Shown: piece after piece, positions 18,538-31,636 of the stretch | Numbering within the stretch: the stretch's first letter is position 1 | Layout: every line of letters begins with the position of its first letter | Notes under the pieces: generated by a model | What the model saw: only the letters and a program-made list of their open reading frames with translations | What the model was told of the DNA's origin: nothing | Database searches by the model: none | Origin: Pempheris klunzingeri | Taxonomy: Eukaryota > Chordata > Actinopteri > Acropomatiformes > Pempheridae | Length of the DNA: 64,000 nucleotides | Direction: 5' to 3' | NCBI RefSeq assembly: GCF_042242105.1 | Contig: NC_092019.1 | Span: 17,591,328 to 17,655,327, forward strand | Program-made: the position numbers and the translations under genes

Positions 18538-18581
18538 CCTTTATAAAGACGTCGGGCCTATGACACATCGGCAGTGACTCA
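18538..18581 (-). promoter_or_regulatory. il11: il11 core promoter: AP-1, CRE-like and TATA
   Basis: Read on the minus strand, the order is TGAGTCA (a consensus AP-1 site, 18575-18581), GACGTC (CRE-like half, 18548-18553) and TTTATAAAGG (TATA box, 18538-18547). Transcription would start near 18510, leaving a 5' UTR of about 420 bases before the start codon at 18090. Mammalian IL11 promoters are TATA-containing and depend on upstream AP-1 sites, so the architecture agrees with the gene call. Confidence 0.6.
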
Positions 18582-18595
18582 CTTCATTCATAAAA

Positions 18596-18635
18596 ACACA
18601 CACACACACACCACACACACACACGCGCGCGCTCT

Positions 18636-18671
<36 letters not shown>

Positions 18672-18673
18672 TT
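18596..18673. repeat. CA then CT microsatellite
   Basis: A (CA)n tract with one interruption passes through a short CG run into (CT)n. It sits directly upstream of the il11 AP-1 and TATA elements. Confidence 0.9.
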
Positions 18674-19408
18674 CCTCCTCCCCTCCCTGCTGCCTGTCTC
18701 CCTTTGCGAAACTTTAAAAAAAAAAATGTTCCGTTGTTTTTTTTTTCTTTCCTCCCCCCCCTCTATCACTTTCTCCCGTCCTGTCCTGTCGCTATCTCCA
18801 GCACTTCCTCCGTCGCATCCCGCTACCTGCGCCAATCAGTCCCATCTACCTCTTTTTATCTTTCCATCTCCAAATCTCTTCCCCCCTCTCTCTCTCTCTC
18901 TATCTATCACTGCAGACGTTTTAAAAAAGCCCATTGTTTTCATGTTGTATCAGCACATCTCATGTAACCATGTATCTTTTAGAGCCTCTAGTCTTACCTG
19001 CTCTTTCTTTTTTCTTGCCCTAGCTGGTGTTATGTGTTGTATCCAAGGGCGAAATGTCACAGAAAATGTGTCTGCTTGTGTTATTTAATTCACAACAAGC
19101 CTCTTTAAGGCTACACGTGCCACATTCCCAGTATTACAGCTAATACGAGCAGCAAACACCTTTTCTCTCCCATATTTCTCTCCCTCCTTTTCTCACCCCT
19201 TGCTCTCTTTTTTTTTAGAGCCCCTCCTGAGACAGCAGCCTGTTATTTCCACTGCCCCCCCACCCACCTCCTTTTTTTTTTTCACTCCCTCTCTCCCTCT
19301 CCAGGGTGAAGGAAAGAGTGAGGAGTGAGAGACGGATAGGAGCAGGAGAGAGGTGTTGTCCAGACCAGAAGGGGCCTCTGAAAGTGTTGCATAGAAACAG
19401 TGAGTGGA

Positions 19409-19494
19409 CACACACACACACACACACACACACACCACAGGACATTAACACAGACGCACGCTTGAGGGGTGGGAGGTGGTCGACGGGGTCAGAC

Positions 19495-19526
<32 letters not shown>
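19409..19526. repeat. Pair of (CA)n tracts
   Basis: CA runs at 19409-19436 and 19499-19526 flank a G-rich unique segment. Shorter CA and GA runs follow at about 19711-19734 and 20370-20413. Confidence 0.9.
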
Positions 19527-19529
<3 letters not shown>

Positions 19530-22500
19530 CATGCACATGGATGCACACGCACGCCCGCACGACACGCTCTGTGTCATAGAAAAACATGCTGCTCTAATAA
19601 CAGCAAAACACATCAAAAAGACGCTCTGATACTTGCAGAAACATAACCGTCTACTGTACGCACATCAACATGATTTCTCACACTCTCTGTATGGTTCTCT
19701 CTCTTTCACTCACACACACACACACACACACACATACAGAGCTGGGCAGTCTGGAAACACTCAGTCAGGTGCAGTAAAGCGTGGCCTACTATTGCGAAGG
19801 GCAAGAATTAGTTTCCAGTCGTGACAGAGGGACAGTCGATGCTTCGTACTGTACACATACTGTATATCACATGGGAGTCGATAGGTGCCTTTGCATCCAC
19901 CTGTTTTTATACACATTTTCACTTTGAGCATAAAAAACACATGAGTGGAAACGTGGAAAAGTTGGTGTATCAATAAAAGCAAAATGCGATTAAGTGCAAT
20001 GGAAACAGACATAGCCAATTAATTAAATAAGACGTACATGAAGCATGTGACTTCCACTTAAGAAATAAAAAGTGGTAGCAGATGCAAACATCTGTGTTGA
20101 GCCATTAGGAGACTGTAATCTTGTGAATACATGAAATCAAAACATAAATGCCATATTTCTATCATGTTTTCTACTATTTTTCAACCAGTTGAAGTTTGAC
20201 TGGTGCCCTCTTCTTCTGCAGTGGTACGGTGGCACCTGAGCCAGTATAATATAATGATATTCTCAGAACAGTAGTGAATGGACTACAACAAATTGCATTA
20301 TCTTTTGCTGAGTTTTCTGAAAATTTGGTTAAAATTTTGGCTACAGTGAGGTGGAAACCTGACTGTGGACACACACACACACACACACAAAGGGGGAGAG
20401 AGAGAGAGAGAGACCGAGTGAGGAGGAGAGACCAGGGAAAAGGAAGAAAGCGTTTTTGAGTCTGGGTGTGAGATTAGGAGACCCTCATTCACAGACATAC
20501 ACTCATGGTGTGGTTTGAAAATAATTAGTGGTGGGCCTCGTATGCGCACATTCGCACACTCATACACATATACACACAGAGTTGCCAGTCCGGTGGTGGG
20601 CCTACACAGACAAACAAACACCCTCCAAATGATGAGGGCCTGGTGGCAGCGAGTGGGTGGCAGAGTTGTTGTGGTTAAATGGGGTCATACTCTGTTTTCT
20701 CGGGTCAACAGTAGAGAAGAAAAGCAGGGTAAAGAGGAGAGCAGGAGAAGAAGGAAAGGAAATAGATGAGTGGGGTTTGGACGTAGGGAGATATTGACAC
20801 ACTCGCTCTTTTTAATTTCCCACATCAAAGGGCCGTTTGAAGACACAGCTGGGGAGAGAAGAAAAGAAAAAGTGAAGTTAGTCACTCTCCCTCATTCCCT
20901 CTCTGGGCCGCCTCTTATGATGGGGGTCTCCTGGGTGGTTCTGAAGCACACAGTCTTCTGTTAGGCCATCCGCCAGCGCTGATCACTCACACACTATGAC
21001 ACCGGGTGGGTGCCCTTTAAGTGTGTGTGTGTGTGTGTGTGTGTGGGAGTGTGTGCGCACGTGCATAGATGTCAGTACGCGAAATAAAAAGGGTTATGTA
21101 TCTTTGTTTAGACCTTTGTTTTTGTGTGTGAGAGAGAGCGCACACTGGTGCATGCCTGTTGGAAAAGGGGGAATCCAGGGTTTGTGTAAATGGGTGTGCG
21201 TACAGTATATGTGTGTAATTATGGGTATGTGGTGGTATAAGTGCGGTGTCTGTATATCGTGCATGAGCATCAGTGTTTGTGTGTGCGTCTATGTGTGTCT
21301 GTGTGTTTGTGTGTGGCCTTCATATGCTACCCATTACATCACCAATCTGTGTAAACCACCATAGGAGGAGAAACAGAGTGAGACACTCAGACTACGACCT
21401 CAAAGACATCAGAGAGGAAGGGGAACCTGTGACAGGGCCTGCCAGGCCTCGCTGCCAGACAAACTTTACTCACACAAGCTTCACTCAGATTGGTCATGCT
21501 TTACACTAGGTTTCCTGTGCGCTATGGCATGTATTCACACATTATTACGCAGGCTTCAAATCATTTGAACACCTCACACTCTTCGCTCACCTTTTGCCGG
21601 GCTGTTAATCCACACAGCTGCATGATTCATTCATCATTAGCCAGAGTCGCTTTTAAAAACTTTGATTTAAAGACTTTCAGTCTGGTATTCTTCCTAGTTT
21701 ATCTGACAAGGAAGAGCTTGAGAAGGAACAGATTTTTTTTTTATGTTGGGGATTTTTGTTCATTGTTTGCTTTAGTGTTATTAGAGTTGTAGTCAGATTA
21801 TGAGAACAAATACCAAATCAACCCATTCTGATGATGTGGATTTTCCCATCAATGTTTGTCGCTGTGGGTTAATTTCCATGTCCAGGTGGATAATAAAGTA
21901 GTCTTGTAGGTTTTAGGGTTAAGTCTCATGTTCTGCTTACCTTAGAGTGTCATATGTAAACAGAGCAAATGTTGGCTGTGACGCAAAGTTGCTCCGATGG
22001 TAAAAAGGATTATGGGAGAAGGAGTAGTAATAAATTCATCATTTTTATGTTGCACCCTCATTTCCTCCAGGGAATTCCAGCAGGGCCTGAGTAAGCAAAC
22101 GTGAAGATTACGTTCAAAGGGAAAACCAAAGGTCCGACCTATTACTGTTAATATTTACTCTCTTATAACGGGACACTTTCAAGTTTCCCCATGACCTCCT
22201 CCACCTCCTCTCTTCTTCCTCCCTACTCCGTCATTCTGTCCCCCATTCATTCTCTCCAGCTCAATGCCAAGTGCGTGATTCCGGCGGGGTATACTATCTG
22301 GGGAATCGTCATGGTAACCTTACCCTAACTCGCTACCCAATGTCATCATTACCCCACCTCCCTTCTCCCCTCCGCTTGCCCCTTTACTTCAACCTACGTC
22401 AGAGAGCAAGTGAGTGTGTTAATAGTTCAGGGGGGTTTGGAGGGAGAAATACTGACACACAGGAGGGGGCTGCAGTCATTGGGCAATAAAGTGACGTCTC

Positions 22501-23880
22501 TGACTCTCTTTCCCACTGTCACTGATCAGTGTTATTAAAGCTGTTGTCCTCTTTTAAATGGATATATGACAGGAAAGCCTACTCTCAAGCCCCCCTCCGC
22601 CTCCCCTCCACTGGCGAGTCTTTAGTTGAAAAAAGCTCCCCACGGACGTGATTTACTAATTATGCGTGTCAATTGCTCTCTTCCTTTTTCATGTGAGCTG
22701 CCCACTGAAGTCAGATATGGCTGCTGCGCATCTGTTGCTTTGCCTTTTTATTAGACCATTAAATGGGGACATTAACCAGCATCATTATTGCAGGTTTCCT
22801 CCACTGCCTCAGCTCACAGAGCCGCGCAAAGGGCAGGATGCAGGGATGAAAGGGAGAGCATGAGGCAAATTTCTCTCCCGGCAGAAACTGGGGGAGCAAA
22901 ATGTTTAAATCAGCTCTCTATTAAACACACATTTACGAGGCTCATTTTGTTTGGAAACCAAACTCTATGGTATGTGACAAAACACAGTGTACGTGTGTGT
23001 CTGCATGCGTGTGCGTGCGTGCATGTGTAGCAGCGAGAGTCAGCCGAAACCCTCTCCCTCTCTGACTCTGCGTTGCTCACCTGCTCACGTTCCCCTCACT
23101 CTCACTGCGTCTGAGCAGTTTTGCGTCTGCCAAAGAGGAAATCTCTGAATGAACTAGCTGAAGCAATAGGTCACAGACAGAGTGTGAGAAGGAGAAGAGG
23201 AAGGAGGGAGGGGGGGTTTGCAGCGGGAAGCAACCCACGCAAAAGGAACTTTTTACTGTGCAAACAGTCTTTCCATCTACCCCGCTTGCTCCCTCCATCT
23301 CAGACTGGTGTTAATACACTGGAGAGCCCAGGCCTGTCTCAGAGCTCCCGCTTTCTCCTCCGGTTCTCCCTCCCGCTCCTCTCACCACCATTCTCAGTCG
23401 CCCTAAACATTCTTTCCTCCCCTGTCATTGCGTGTCCTGTCTGCGTCCCTCTCTCTCCCCAACTCTTCCTCCTTTCAAAGTGCTTCCCTTTGGCTCTCTC
23501 TCACTTTCTCTTTCACACACTCATTCGCTTCCACTTCACATCCCTCTCTCCTCCTGGTCTCTGTTTTCTCTTGTGCACTCGGATGCACAGGAGATTCAAT
23601 GAAATATAAACACTATGAGATTTAAACAACCAAAGCATATAATCAAGCATGTGGATGAAGACATTGACTAGCTTTTATCACCTGGCTGCAACATCTGCAC
23701 CAATGACTCCGTACAGAACTTGTCATAAAAGTAAAAGAGAGAGAGGAGAGCTGAGTGAAACCGAAGGTCCTATTTTTGGTGCATTCCTCAGCGTGCAGAA
23801 TAGTTATCCCGGAGACATTACTTGTGCATTCTCTGTTCCTTTGTTACTCTTTCACTGTGCTTCTGTAGTGAGTTACTACA

Positions 23881-23882
<2 letters not shown>

Positions 23883-23920
<38 letters not shown>

Positions 23921-24063
23921 TGTGAGTGATGTATACTGTATCAGAGCTGACCACTACTTGCCGGCGCGCCGTGTGTCTGCGTCAGCCACACACTGAGTCT
24001 GTTGTCGTGTTATTCTACGGAAGCTGAGAGCTGCTGACAAACTGTTAGGGGAAATGGGGAGGG

Positions 24064-24103
<40 letters not shown>
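23883..24103. repeat. Two (GT)18-type microsatellites
   Basis: GT runs of nearly equal length (37 bases each) lie at 23883-23919 and 24067-24103, separated by about 150 bases of unique sequence. Confidence 0.95.
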
Positions 24104-24105
<2 letters not shown>

Positions 24106-27100
24106 GGATGCAGAGAGGTCTGGAGAGATGACGGGCAAAGAGTGAGGGGAGCGGGAAGACAAAAGGAAGAGGACTCGTGTGACGTCGCAGTTTGCCCTAC
24201 CGAGTGACTTTGTCAATATGATGTGACCTCAGTCACATGAGGAGAGGGGATGGGAGGGGTGGGAGGATGCCCTTTTGCAGACAGATGGACACACATACAC
24301 AAAGACACACAAACAAACACGCAAAAACCCACATATGCTTACGTATGTTAGACAGGTCACTCCAATTTATACAATTTATAACCCACTACCCCCTTTAACC
24401 TGACATGGACAGGCTGTTTCTGTTAATGCTGACGCACATCAGGCCTCTACATCACTGACCATTCATTAAATTAACACTCATTATGCGCTGACAGTCATAA
24501 ATCAAACTCCCACAACAGTGATAGCAGATAACACAACTTATAACAGAGCACATGGGCAGCTGTATTGATTCTACTATCGCTCCACCGACCATTTCCTGTG
24601 CGTCAACCATGCGCGTGTGAGTGTGTAAATTTCATCATAACTAAGAGCAAACACAGGAAAGGAAATTTCATATCCTCATGTTGTCACTGTTTATGTTTTG
24701 AAATAGCTTACAGACAGGGAGCTGAGCACAACAGTTTGGAGGCAGAGTGCATTTGAAAATGTTTGGAAATCAAAAAGACTTCTCTCCACATTCAGTAGGC
24801 TGTGCTTTGACCGCACAGGGAGGGGAGGCGGACTTCAAGTTCACTGAAATGTCAACTTTGGTTTGAAGTGACTTGACTTAAAGTGGTGAAAACATGACAC
24901 AGAAGATGCACTGTCTTCCTTTTGGCGATGGAAATCTCTGCTGTTGTTGTCGTATCGCACTTTTTTGCATTCTCTCTCTCAAAAGAAGGCATTTACTGTA
25001 AATGTTTATATAAACTGTGAATTATCTATCCCTCATACTTCTTGGACATACTATCTTATCTCTGGAATAGTGCAAGTAAGATATGGAAGTAATGCGTTTG
25101 CGTGCATTCTTCGTAACCGTTGTTATCATTAGCTCCAGCTGACAAGTCTGAGTCTGACAACCCTCTTTTATTTGTACATCTGCACGACCTGTCACAACCC
25201 CAACATCTCTCCAGTTTTATTTTCCTGATCTTTTTTCCTCGTGGGAACTCACAAATGTTTTGTTTAGTGTGCAGTCAGAGAACCACCTTTATCCTTGGAG
25301 GGATGTGACTAAGAGGAATGACATGAAAGTTATTCTAATCTCTCTATTCTTGTTCCCAATGTTTGTGTGCACTTTGACCCCCTGCTGTTTCCAATTAGCC
25401 ACAAACTGCTCTGTCGGGAGATATTTAAATGCCTTACATGTCTTCTTTTATCAATACCAGTGAGTGAGTCAAGGACCTAGAAATGAAAGCTATCCAGAAT
25501 TTTCTATTTTTGGCACAGAGTTCACACACATTGCCATTACGCCCCCGTCGCCACTGTCTTTTTATGTCTCCTACTCCCCTTTCTCCCTGGCTCCTCATCC
25601 TCTTTTTGTTCATCACTCACACTGTCCATTCTCATCAGAAGGTCACTGCGCGATGTATGAATGGTGTCAGTTGGCTTTAGCGTCTGTCTTGCATTACAGA
25701 CGCCTTCGCATCTGGCTGGACCCCCGGTAGTGCCAGGAAGCATGCCAGGAATGCAAGGAATGGCCCAGCGAGCGATAAGAAGGAAATTCCCCGCAGCAGA
25801 CTGGACTAAAAGCCCAGAAACAACCGGCACATGGACAATCACTGGGGAGAAATGAAAGGGATGACGACAAAGAGTGGGATGGGAGGGGATGGAACAGGAT
25901 GCCTGGACAGACATAGGTCTAGGCTTGACACTAAGACAATAAACACAGTGACAGTGGCTATCCTTGGCAGCTTAGAGTGGTGACGAGTATGGGATGGTGA
26001 CACATGAAAAGAGAAAGGAATGGGATGGGCTGGGATGGGATGAATGGGGAGAGATAGGTGAGACGGTAATGAAGAAAAGAGCCAATGACCAGTGATACTG
26101 GGATTAGAAAAAACAAAGTGATGCCATGGAAGCGAATGACTGACAAAGATAGTGATGGCAACGACGTAAATCAGACTATCACCCATCTACTGTGGGTGAG
26201 AATGGGACAACTGTGGGACAGGAAGAGGGCATAGAGATAGAGGCCTGTCACAGGAAAGATCCCCTTTAATCTGCCCCTGATTGGGTGACAGTAAGTGGGG
26301 AGAGGAGGACACACACGGCTCACAGACAGATTTCTGGCTGGTGAATCCTTGCGTTTGACTGACAGCACCTCTTTATGACTCACTGACCCGGCTTCTCTAC
26401 TGTCTCCCACACAGTGCCATCTGCAGAGGCTTTCAAGCTCAGTTTGAACACAGCGAACACAACATTATCAAACCCTGATCCAGATTAGCTTCCCCTCTGT
26501 AGTGACCTACTAAGTCACTGTCTACTAACAAGCCAAGTCTACGTCCCGTTGTCTGGCTGCTGGTGCTGATTTGGGGGCAGTCAATCCGTAATTGTTTTGA
26601 GCTGCTAAATTGCACCAGGAGGGATTGGATTACCTACCACCAGGGCAGTTCCCCCCTTCTTGTTTCCCTGTTTCCCCTGGATTACATCAGAGTTTAGGCT
26701 CCTCCATCTGTGAGTAAGCACATACCTCACATTTACAGGGGAGACTAGCAACATGCCTAATGTGTTAGGACAGCAAGGTGGATAATGGATATATGGAGGA
26801 GGTCAGGAAGTGTAAACAGTCCTTCCTGTACCTGGTTTTCTGTTCATCTCCAATGGAAAGATAAGAGGTGTAGAGGACAGCTGATGATGATCTAGTTTCT
26901 GTCCATGCATGCTGGTGTGTCTATGTGTGTGCATGTGTGCTTATTGTTTCTGTCTGGCCTAAACCCAGTCTTTTCTGTATTCAGATCATAAATAATGAAC
27001 AACCTAGAAGGAAATGAAATATTATCCATATAAAACTCCCCAGGGTGTCTTATCTTGTATGACAATGATTCATTCCTGTAATTTCGTGATCACAGCATAG

Positions 27101-30100
27101 ACCTTGGCCAATTACAATAACAGAATAGAGATAGATAAACAATATCACAGCCACAATCTGGGCTTCTTCTCTCAAAAGCTACGTACTAATTAATCTTCAA
27201 AGTAAAAAGCATTCTTGCATGACAAAGCGAGTCCTGTAAGTCGCCACTTTCCCAGGTCAGATAAACACTGTTAAGCTCAGCGGGGAGACAGTAAGTGCAG
27301 GACATTGTGATGAGGGGCAATACATGAGACTTTATTTGTACTTTATGGTGTGGTTGTACAGAACACATTGGGGTCAGAATTCGATCCAGTGAACGTGGAC
27401 AGTTCTGTCTCTCTCTCGTACGTTTAGGTCAAAACCTCATATAATGACTTTGTGTGGTTCCCTGGCTTTTCGACCCATCCAAAACAGCTGACACAAGGCG
27501 GATAGGTGGGTGTGTGAGTTTTGAGGTGAGGCAGTGAAAGGCACAGGCAGACAAGGAGAGGTAACTCTGTTTTTTTGGTAACTCCATTAAAAAGAACCCC
27601 TGGGAGGGTTGGACGACTGACAGCTGAGGTGGAGTCCGGGGCAGCCAAGCAGGAGGGAGAGTGTTTTCATGTGTTTATGTGTGTGTTTTCCTTCACTACT
27701 GGGACTTATATATATGGCTGCAGGGCTGTCTCTCAGATCCGCAGCTGAGTGTGACGGGGGTTCACTCAGGGGTATAGGAACAGGCCTCGAGGACGACCTG
27801 TGGAACACCCCCGTTATCCTCCAGGGAGCAATGCTTTTGAGGTGCGGTCCCCCACCACCCTTCACCTCCAATGTGCCGAATCAGTGGAAGGCAGAAACCC
27901 AGAGAGTATCCCTGACACTAATATGGAAAAAAGCCTGTTTGGAGCGAATATAAGGGCAAATATTATTCTTCCTGAGCGTAACCACGGCGAGCACCTCTGA
28001 CCTGGCAGTGAAAGTGCTGAAACAAAAAGCCCAAAGACTTTTTCTGCTCCATCAAAGGAGAGCTGCATAAAATAAACATGGCCATCAGATTACCACGCTG
28101 AACACGGGGCCGCGTTAGCCCGCGCCGGCCGCCCTGCTGCCCAACCCCATAGCTCTATGGGAGTTAAGTGTGGGGTCCGCTCAGTCAACACCATGACGCA
28201 AAATGGAACAAGCCTCTGACAGAAGCCCCAGGCTGATGGAATAAGGCCCCTACCCACAGGCCCACAGGCCCCCCGGCCCGAGAGAAATATACTGAGCGAG
28301 AACGGGAGAGAGAGGGGCAGGAAAACAGGAGGAAAGAAGAGGAAAGGAGGGAAAAGGTAGATGAGGACATTTTGGAAAAGAGAAAAAGACCACCAGTCCC
28401 AAATTGGTGGCACTGGCCCTGTCCCAAATTGAAAAGCACACACATAAATGCACTGCTGCCTCGGAGAACCAGCAGCAGCGGGCCAGGACAGACAGCCGCC
28501 AGTGGAGAGAGGGCTGGGGCAGGGCAGGGCAGGGCAAGACAGGGTACAGTGGTTGGTGGTGGTGGTTGTAGCTGCCAGTGAAACTGTGAGGCTTAGCTGG
28601 CTAGTCCTACTAACAGTGGACAGCCTCAGCCCGGTGGATCTGACCTCACAGGGGTTCTTTTATATCCCTGCGTGTGTCTGTGTGCATTTGTGTGTAGGGG
28701 CATGCATGTGTGCACCAAAAAAAGAGAAAAGTTTGTGTGTTTATGTGTGCATTTCACGTTCTGGTGACGTAACCAGGAGAAAACAGATCTGTCCCTTGAG
28801 GAGGACCAAGGCTTTTCTCTTGGCCTTTTAGTCATCTCACTGAGGCCCCGCTGTCCATTTCATCCACCTAACATCCTAAGCCACAGTCTGTCGTCTGTCT
28901 GCATCTAACTGATTTCCCTCCCAGCACCTCTGACCTCCTCTCCACTCGTCTCAAACCTCACACGGATTCCTACACCCCCAGTCTGCCTTTTTGTCTGTCT
29001 GTGACCCAACAGAGATTCCCCTGCTCTCGTTTCCTTCCTGGCCTTAACACAGGACTTAGCCCGGAGCCATGCACAATATTCCACTCTCTCGCACTGTTTC
29101 AGACTAGAGCTAACTCTCTGATGACTGTGTCTCATACAGCCAGGTCCTTAAATATTTTGTCAGAGACCCAGAATGAGAAATTAAGTTTTATTTCTTGGGA
29201 GCCCCACTCATAAAAGTAATATTGTTCCCCTTGCCACGTGAGACCAGGATTTAAAAAAAAAAAAAAAAGAACAATTGAGGTCTCCACTTGTATAAGAAAC
29301 CAGATCTTGCAATATTCGGTAATGGTGACTACTTTAGTCTTAAACACTCACACTTTCCCCTCCGATTTCCTGATAAAACATGTCTCACAGCCTCCATCAG
29401 TAGCCCTACAATCATCGTATTCTGCCCTTTCCCCTGACGTATGACTTGAAAAACCTCCTTATACTGTGGGCTTTAGGATGACGCAGGACTCAGGTAAAGT
29501 GTTACCAGATCACAAATAGATACTGAGGCAGTGCCAGGTTGTAGCTGTTAGTGTTAAGTGTGAGAGCCATGGGCCTTTTCTGGTTCCTGAAAATGACTCC
29601 TGTGTGTAACAACAGTGAGCTCAATCACTGTGGTCCAGTGGGCCTCACACCAGCAGCATTGCATTACCGCGCTTGCCTCCCTACTGTTCTCCTTTTCTTT
29701 TCATCCTTCTCTCTTTTCTCCTCTGACTCAGCTGTTTTGTAGGAAACTCCGTCTCTTTGAAGAAGGGAAGAATCTTTCATTACTCGACAGCAGGGAGAGA
29801 GAAGGAGATGATAGGGAGAGAATAACTGCCCCATTGTCTTCACACACACACCCCCTCCATCCACCAATGATAATTGTGTTGAGCTAATTACAGAGAGCTG
29901 CTCCAACAGGTGTGGGTCTCTGCACCTGGGTAAAGAAGGCTACTTAGCGTGTGTGTGTGTGTGTGTGAGAGAGACAGAGAAAGAGGATTGTGTGTATGAC
30001 TACGCAATTCTGGGTGAAAGTGTGTATGACATTTTGTCTGTGTCAGTGATTGAGATCACAGAAAACCGTGTGTGTGTCACATGCTTACTAAACCTTACAT

Positions 30101-31289
30101 GTTACTTAATAGTCCTCAGACATTGGTCACCATAATGTATCACAGACTACTGTAATATCACACAATCAGCATGGACCTATACCAATCTGAACCCCATCTG
30201 TGTTCAATTATAAAACTACAGACACATCTGTTTGACATTACTGGAAAGTTGAAATTAGCACACAAACACAGTCTCACTCTCACTCATACACCACATTGAA
30301 TTTCAAATGAGAGTGATTACAATCACCTAATTGATAAATGTAACCACAGGGAGCCTCTTCCCATGATTCATAATCTATAAGCGGTCTATCTCAATGGCAT
30401 GTTTTTTGATGTCAGCACAGCAAGAAACGGGGGAAACAAAACCGGAGGCAACAGTGATGATGTAAGCGGGGGTCTCTCACGGGACTGATGTTTTTTGTGC
30501 TTTTTACCGTAAAGGAATTCATCCGAGAAGCTGACCGGAAGAAAGGAAGCCATTTGGCTGGACGCCAAAAGGAGGATCATGATAACTTGAGTTTGTGGAG
30601 ACGTCATAGAGCTTCACTCTCAAAACAAAGAAAGTGGTGAAGTGTTTTCTGAAGACGTCTGGCTGACTAGACGGTGAAATTGACTGGATATTACAAATTT
30701 GTGACAGGTCAAGTTCAAGTTAAGCGGTTACTCACTCCTGTTGATGATATCACCTGTCTGCTGTCTGTTCATGACAGCCATTTGCTAATTTATGCTTAAT
30801 GAGCTGGACTTTTTATTGGGCCAAGGGATTGTACCACATCAATGAAGTGGGAAATCCTACTGATCAGACCCCTTAAGTGTCTCAAATCAACCAAAGGGAA
30901 ATTAAAGTCTCTCCTGCTCTTATGTCATCAGCTTTCACCTTTATAACAGCTTTCCTTGGTAAAGGTGACCTTTGTGTGTGGTCGTCACAGTCTCATTTGC
31001 TTGCTTGAGTCATGACCTTTCGTAAGATGCTACCATTATTACAGGAAATGAGAATGTGCCTTTGGAGCAGACGATAATGTAGTTGTGTGATTGCCTCCTT
31101 AGTCAAGCAATTCTACCTGCAGGCTCATCTTTTAATGTCAGAGGGGAACGAGTCCTGCATTGCCACCTTGTGGAACATTTCTGGTGTCTAAGTCGAGTCG
31201 AGTGCCAAGCTAAAGGGGCCCTGCTGTGGGAAACATGCTTGTCAAAGATCATGCGGAAACTGTAAGTCTTTGAGACGAGAATTCAGCAT

Positions 31290-31295
31290 TTTATT
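31290..31295 (-). terminator. rasip1: Poly(A) signal AATAAA for rasip1
   Basis: TTTATT on the plus strand gives AATAAA on the minus strand, about 340 bases after the rasip1 stop codon. The predicted mRNA end is near 31270. Confidence 0.5.
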
Positions 31296-31636
31296 AAAAA
31301 CAAGTGGTTTAAAAACATACATTAAAGCCAAGTAAAACAGTCACGTAAGGCATAACACTGCGTGGCCCCACAGACATGGGGTTTTACTCCCTGCTTTAAA
31401 AGAAAATCTATAAAGACATACCAAAGCCAATACATTTCTCTTACTTGAAAATATCTAAATGAATAAATCGATAGATATGGAAATGTCATGAAAAAACAAC
31501 AACCAGGCAACAAAATGTAGAAAACATGTCCCAGTTGCATTTTTTGTGGTGTGCCATCTGGTTTGCTGTTTCTGGTGATATCCTCTTCTACTCCTTCTTC
31601 TACCAGACATCCATTTAGAGACAAATATGGGCTTCC

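Larger units (their letters stand above)
18600..31270. other. Gene-poor spacer between il11 and rasip1
   Basis: About 12.7 kb with no reading frame resembling a protein and no chain of exons. Contents include CA/GT microsatellites (19409-19436, 19499-19526, 21019-21044, 23883-23919, 24067-24103), a GGGCA-type pentamer run near 28515-28540, GGGATG-rich sequence around 25870-26060, and pyrimidine-rich stretches. Two parts are complex and balanced in composition (22500-22960 and 27940-28290) and could be enhancers. Because it lies upstream of an inducible cytokine gene and downstream of an endothelial gene, a regulatory role is plausible but unproven. Confidence 0.6.

Noticed and set aside
25537-26410. 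Several Ser/Pro/His-rich minus-strand frames
   Set aside because: They come from the GGGATGG-rich stretch and lack conserved motifs or exon structure.
28090-28581. Frames rich in Pro, Leu and Cys on the minus strand
   Set aside because: GC-rich composition explains their length; three overlapping frames are open at once and none resembles a protein.
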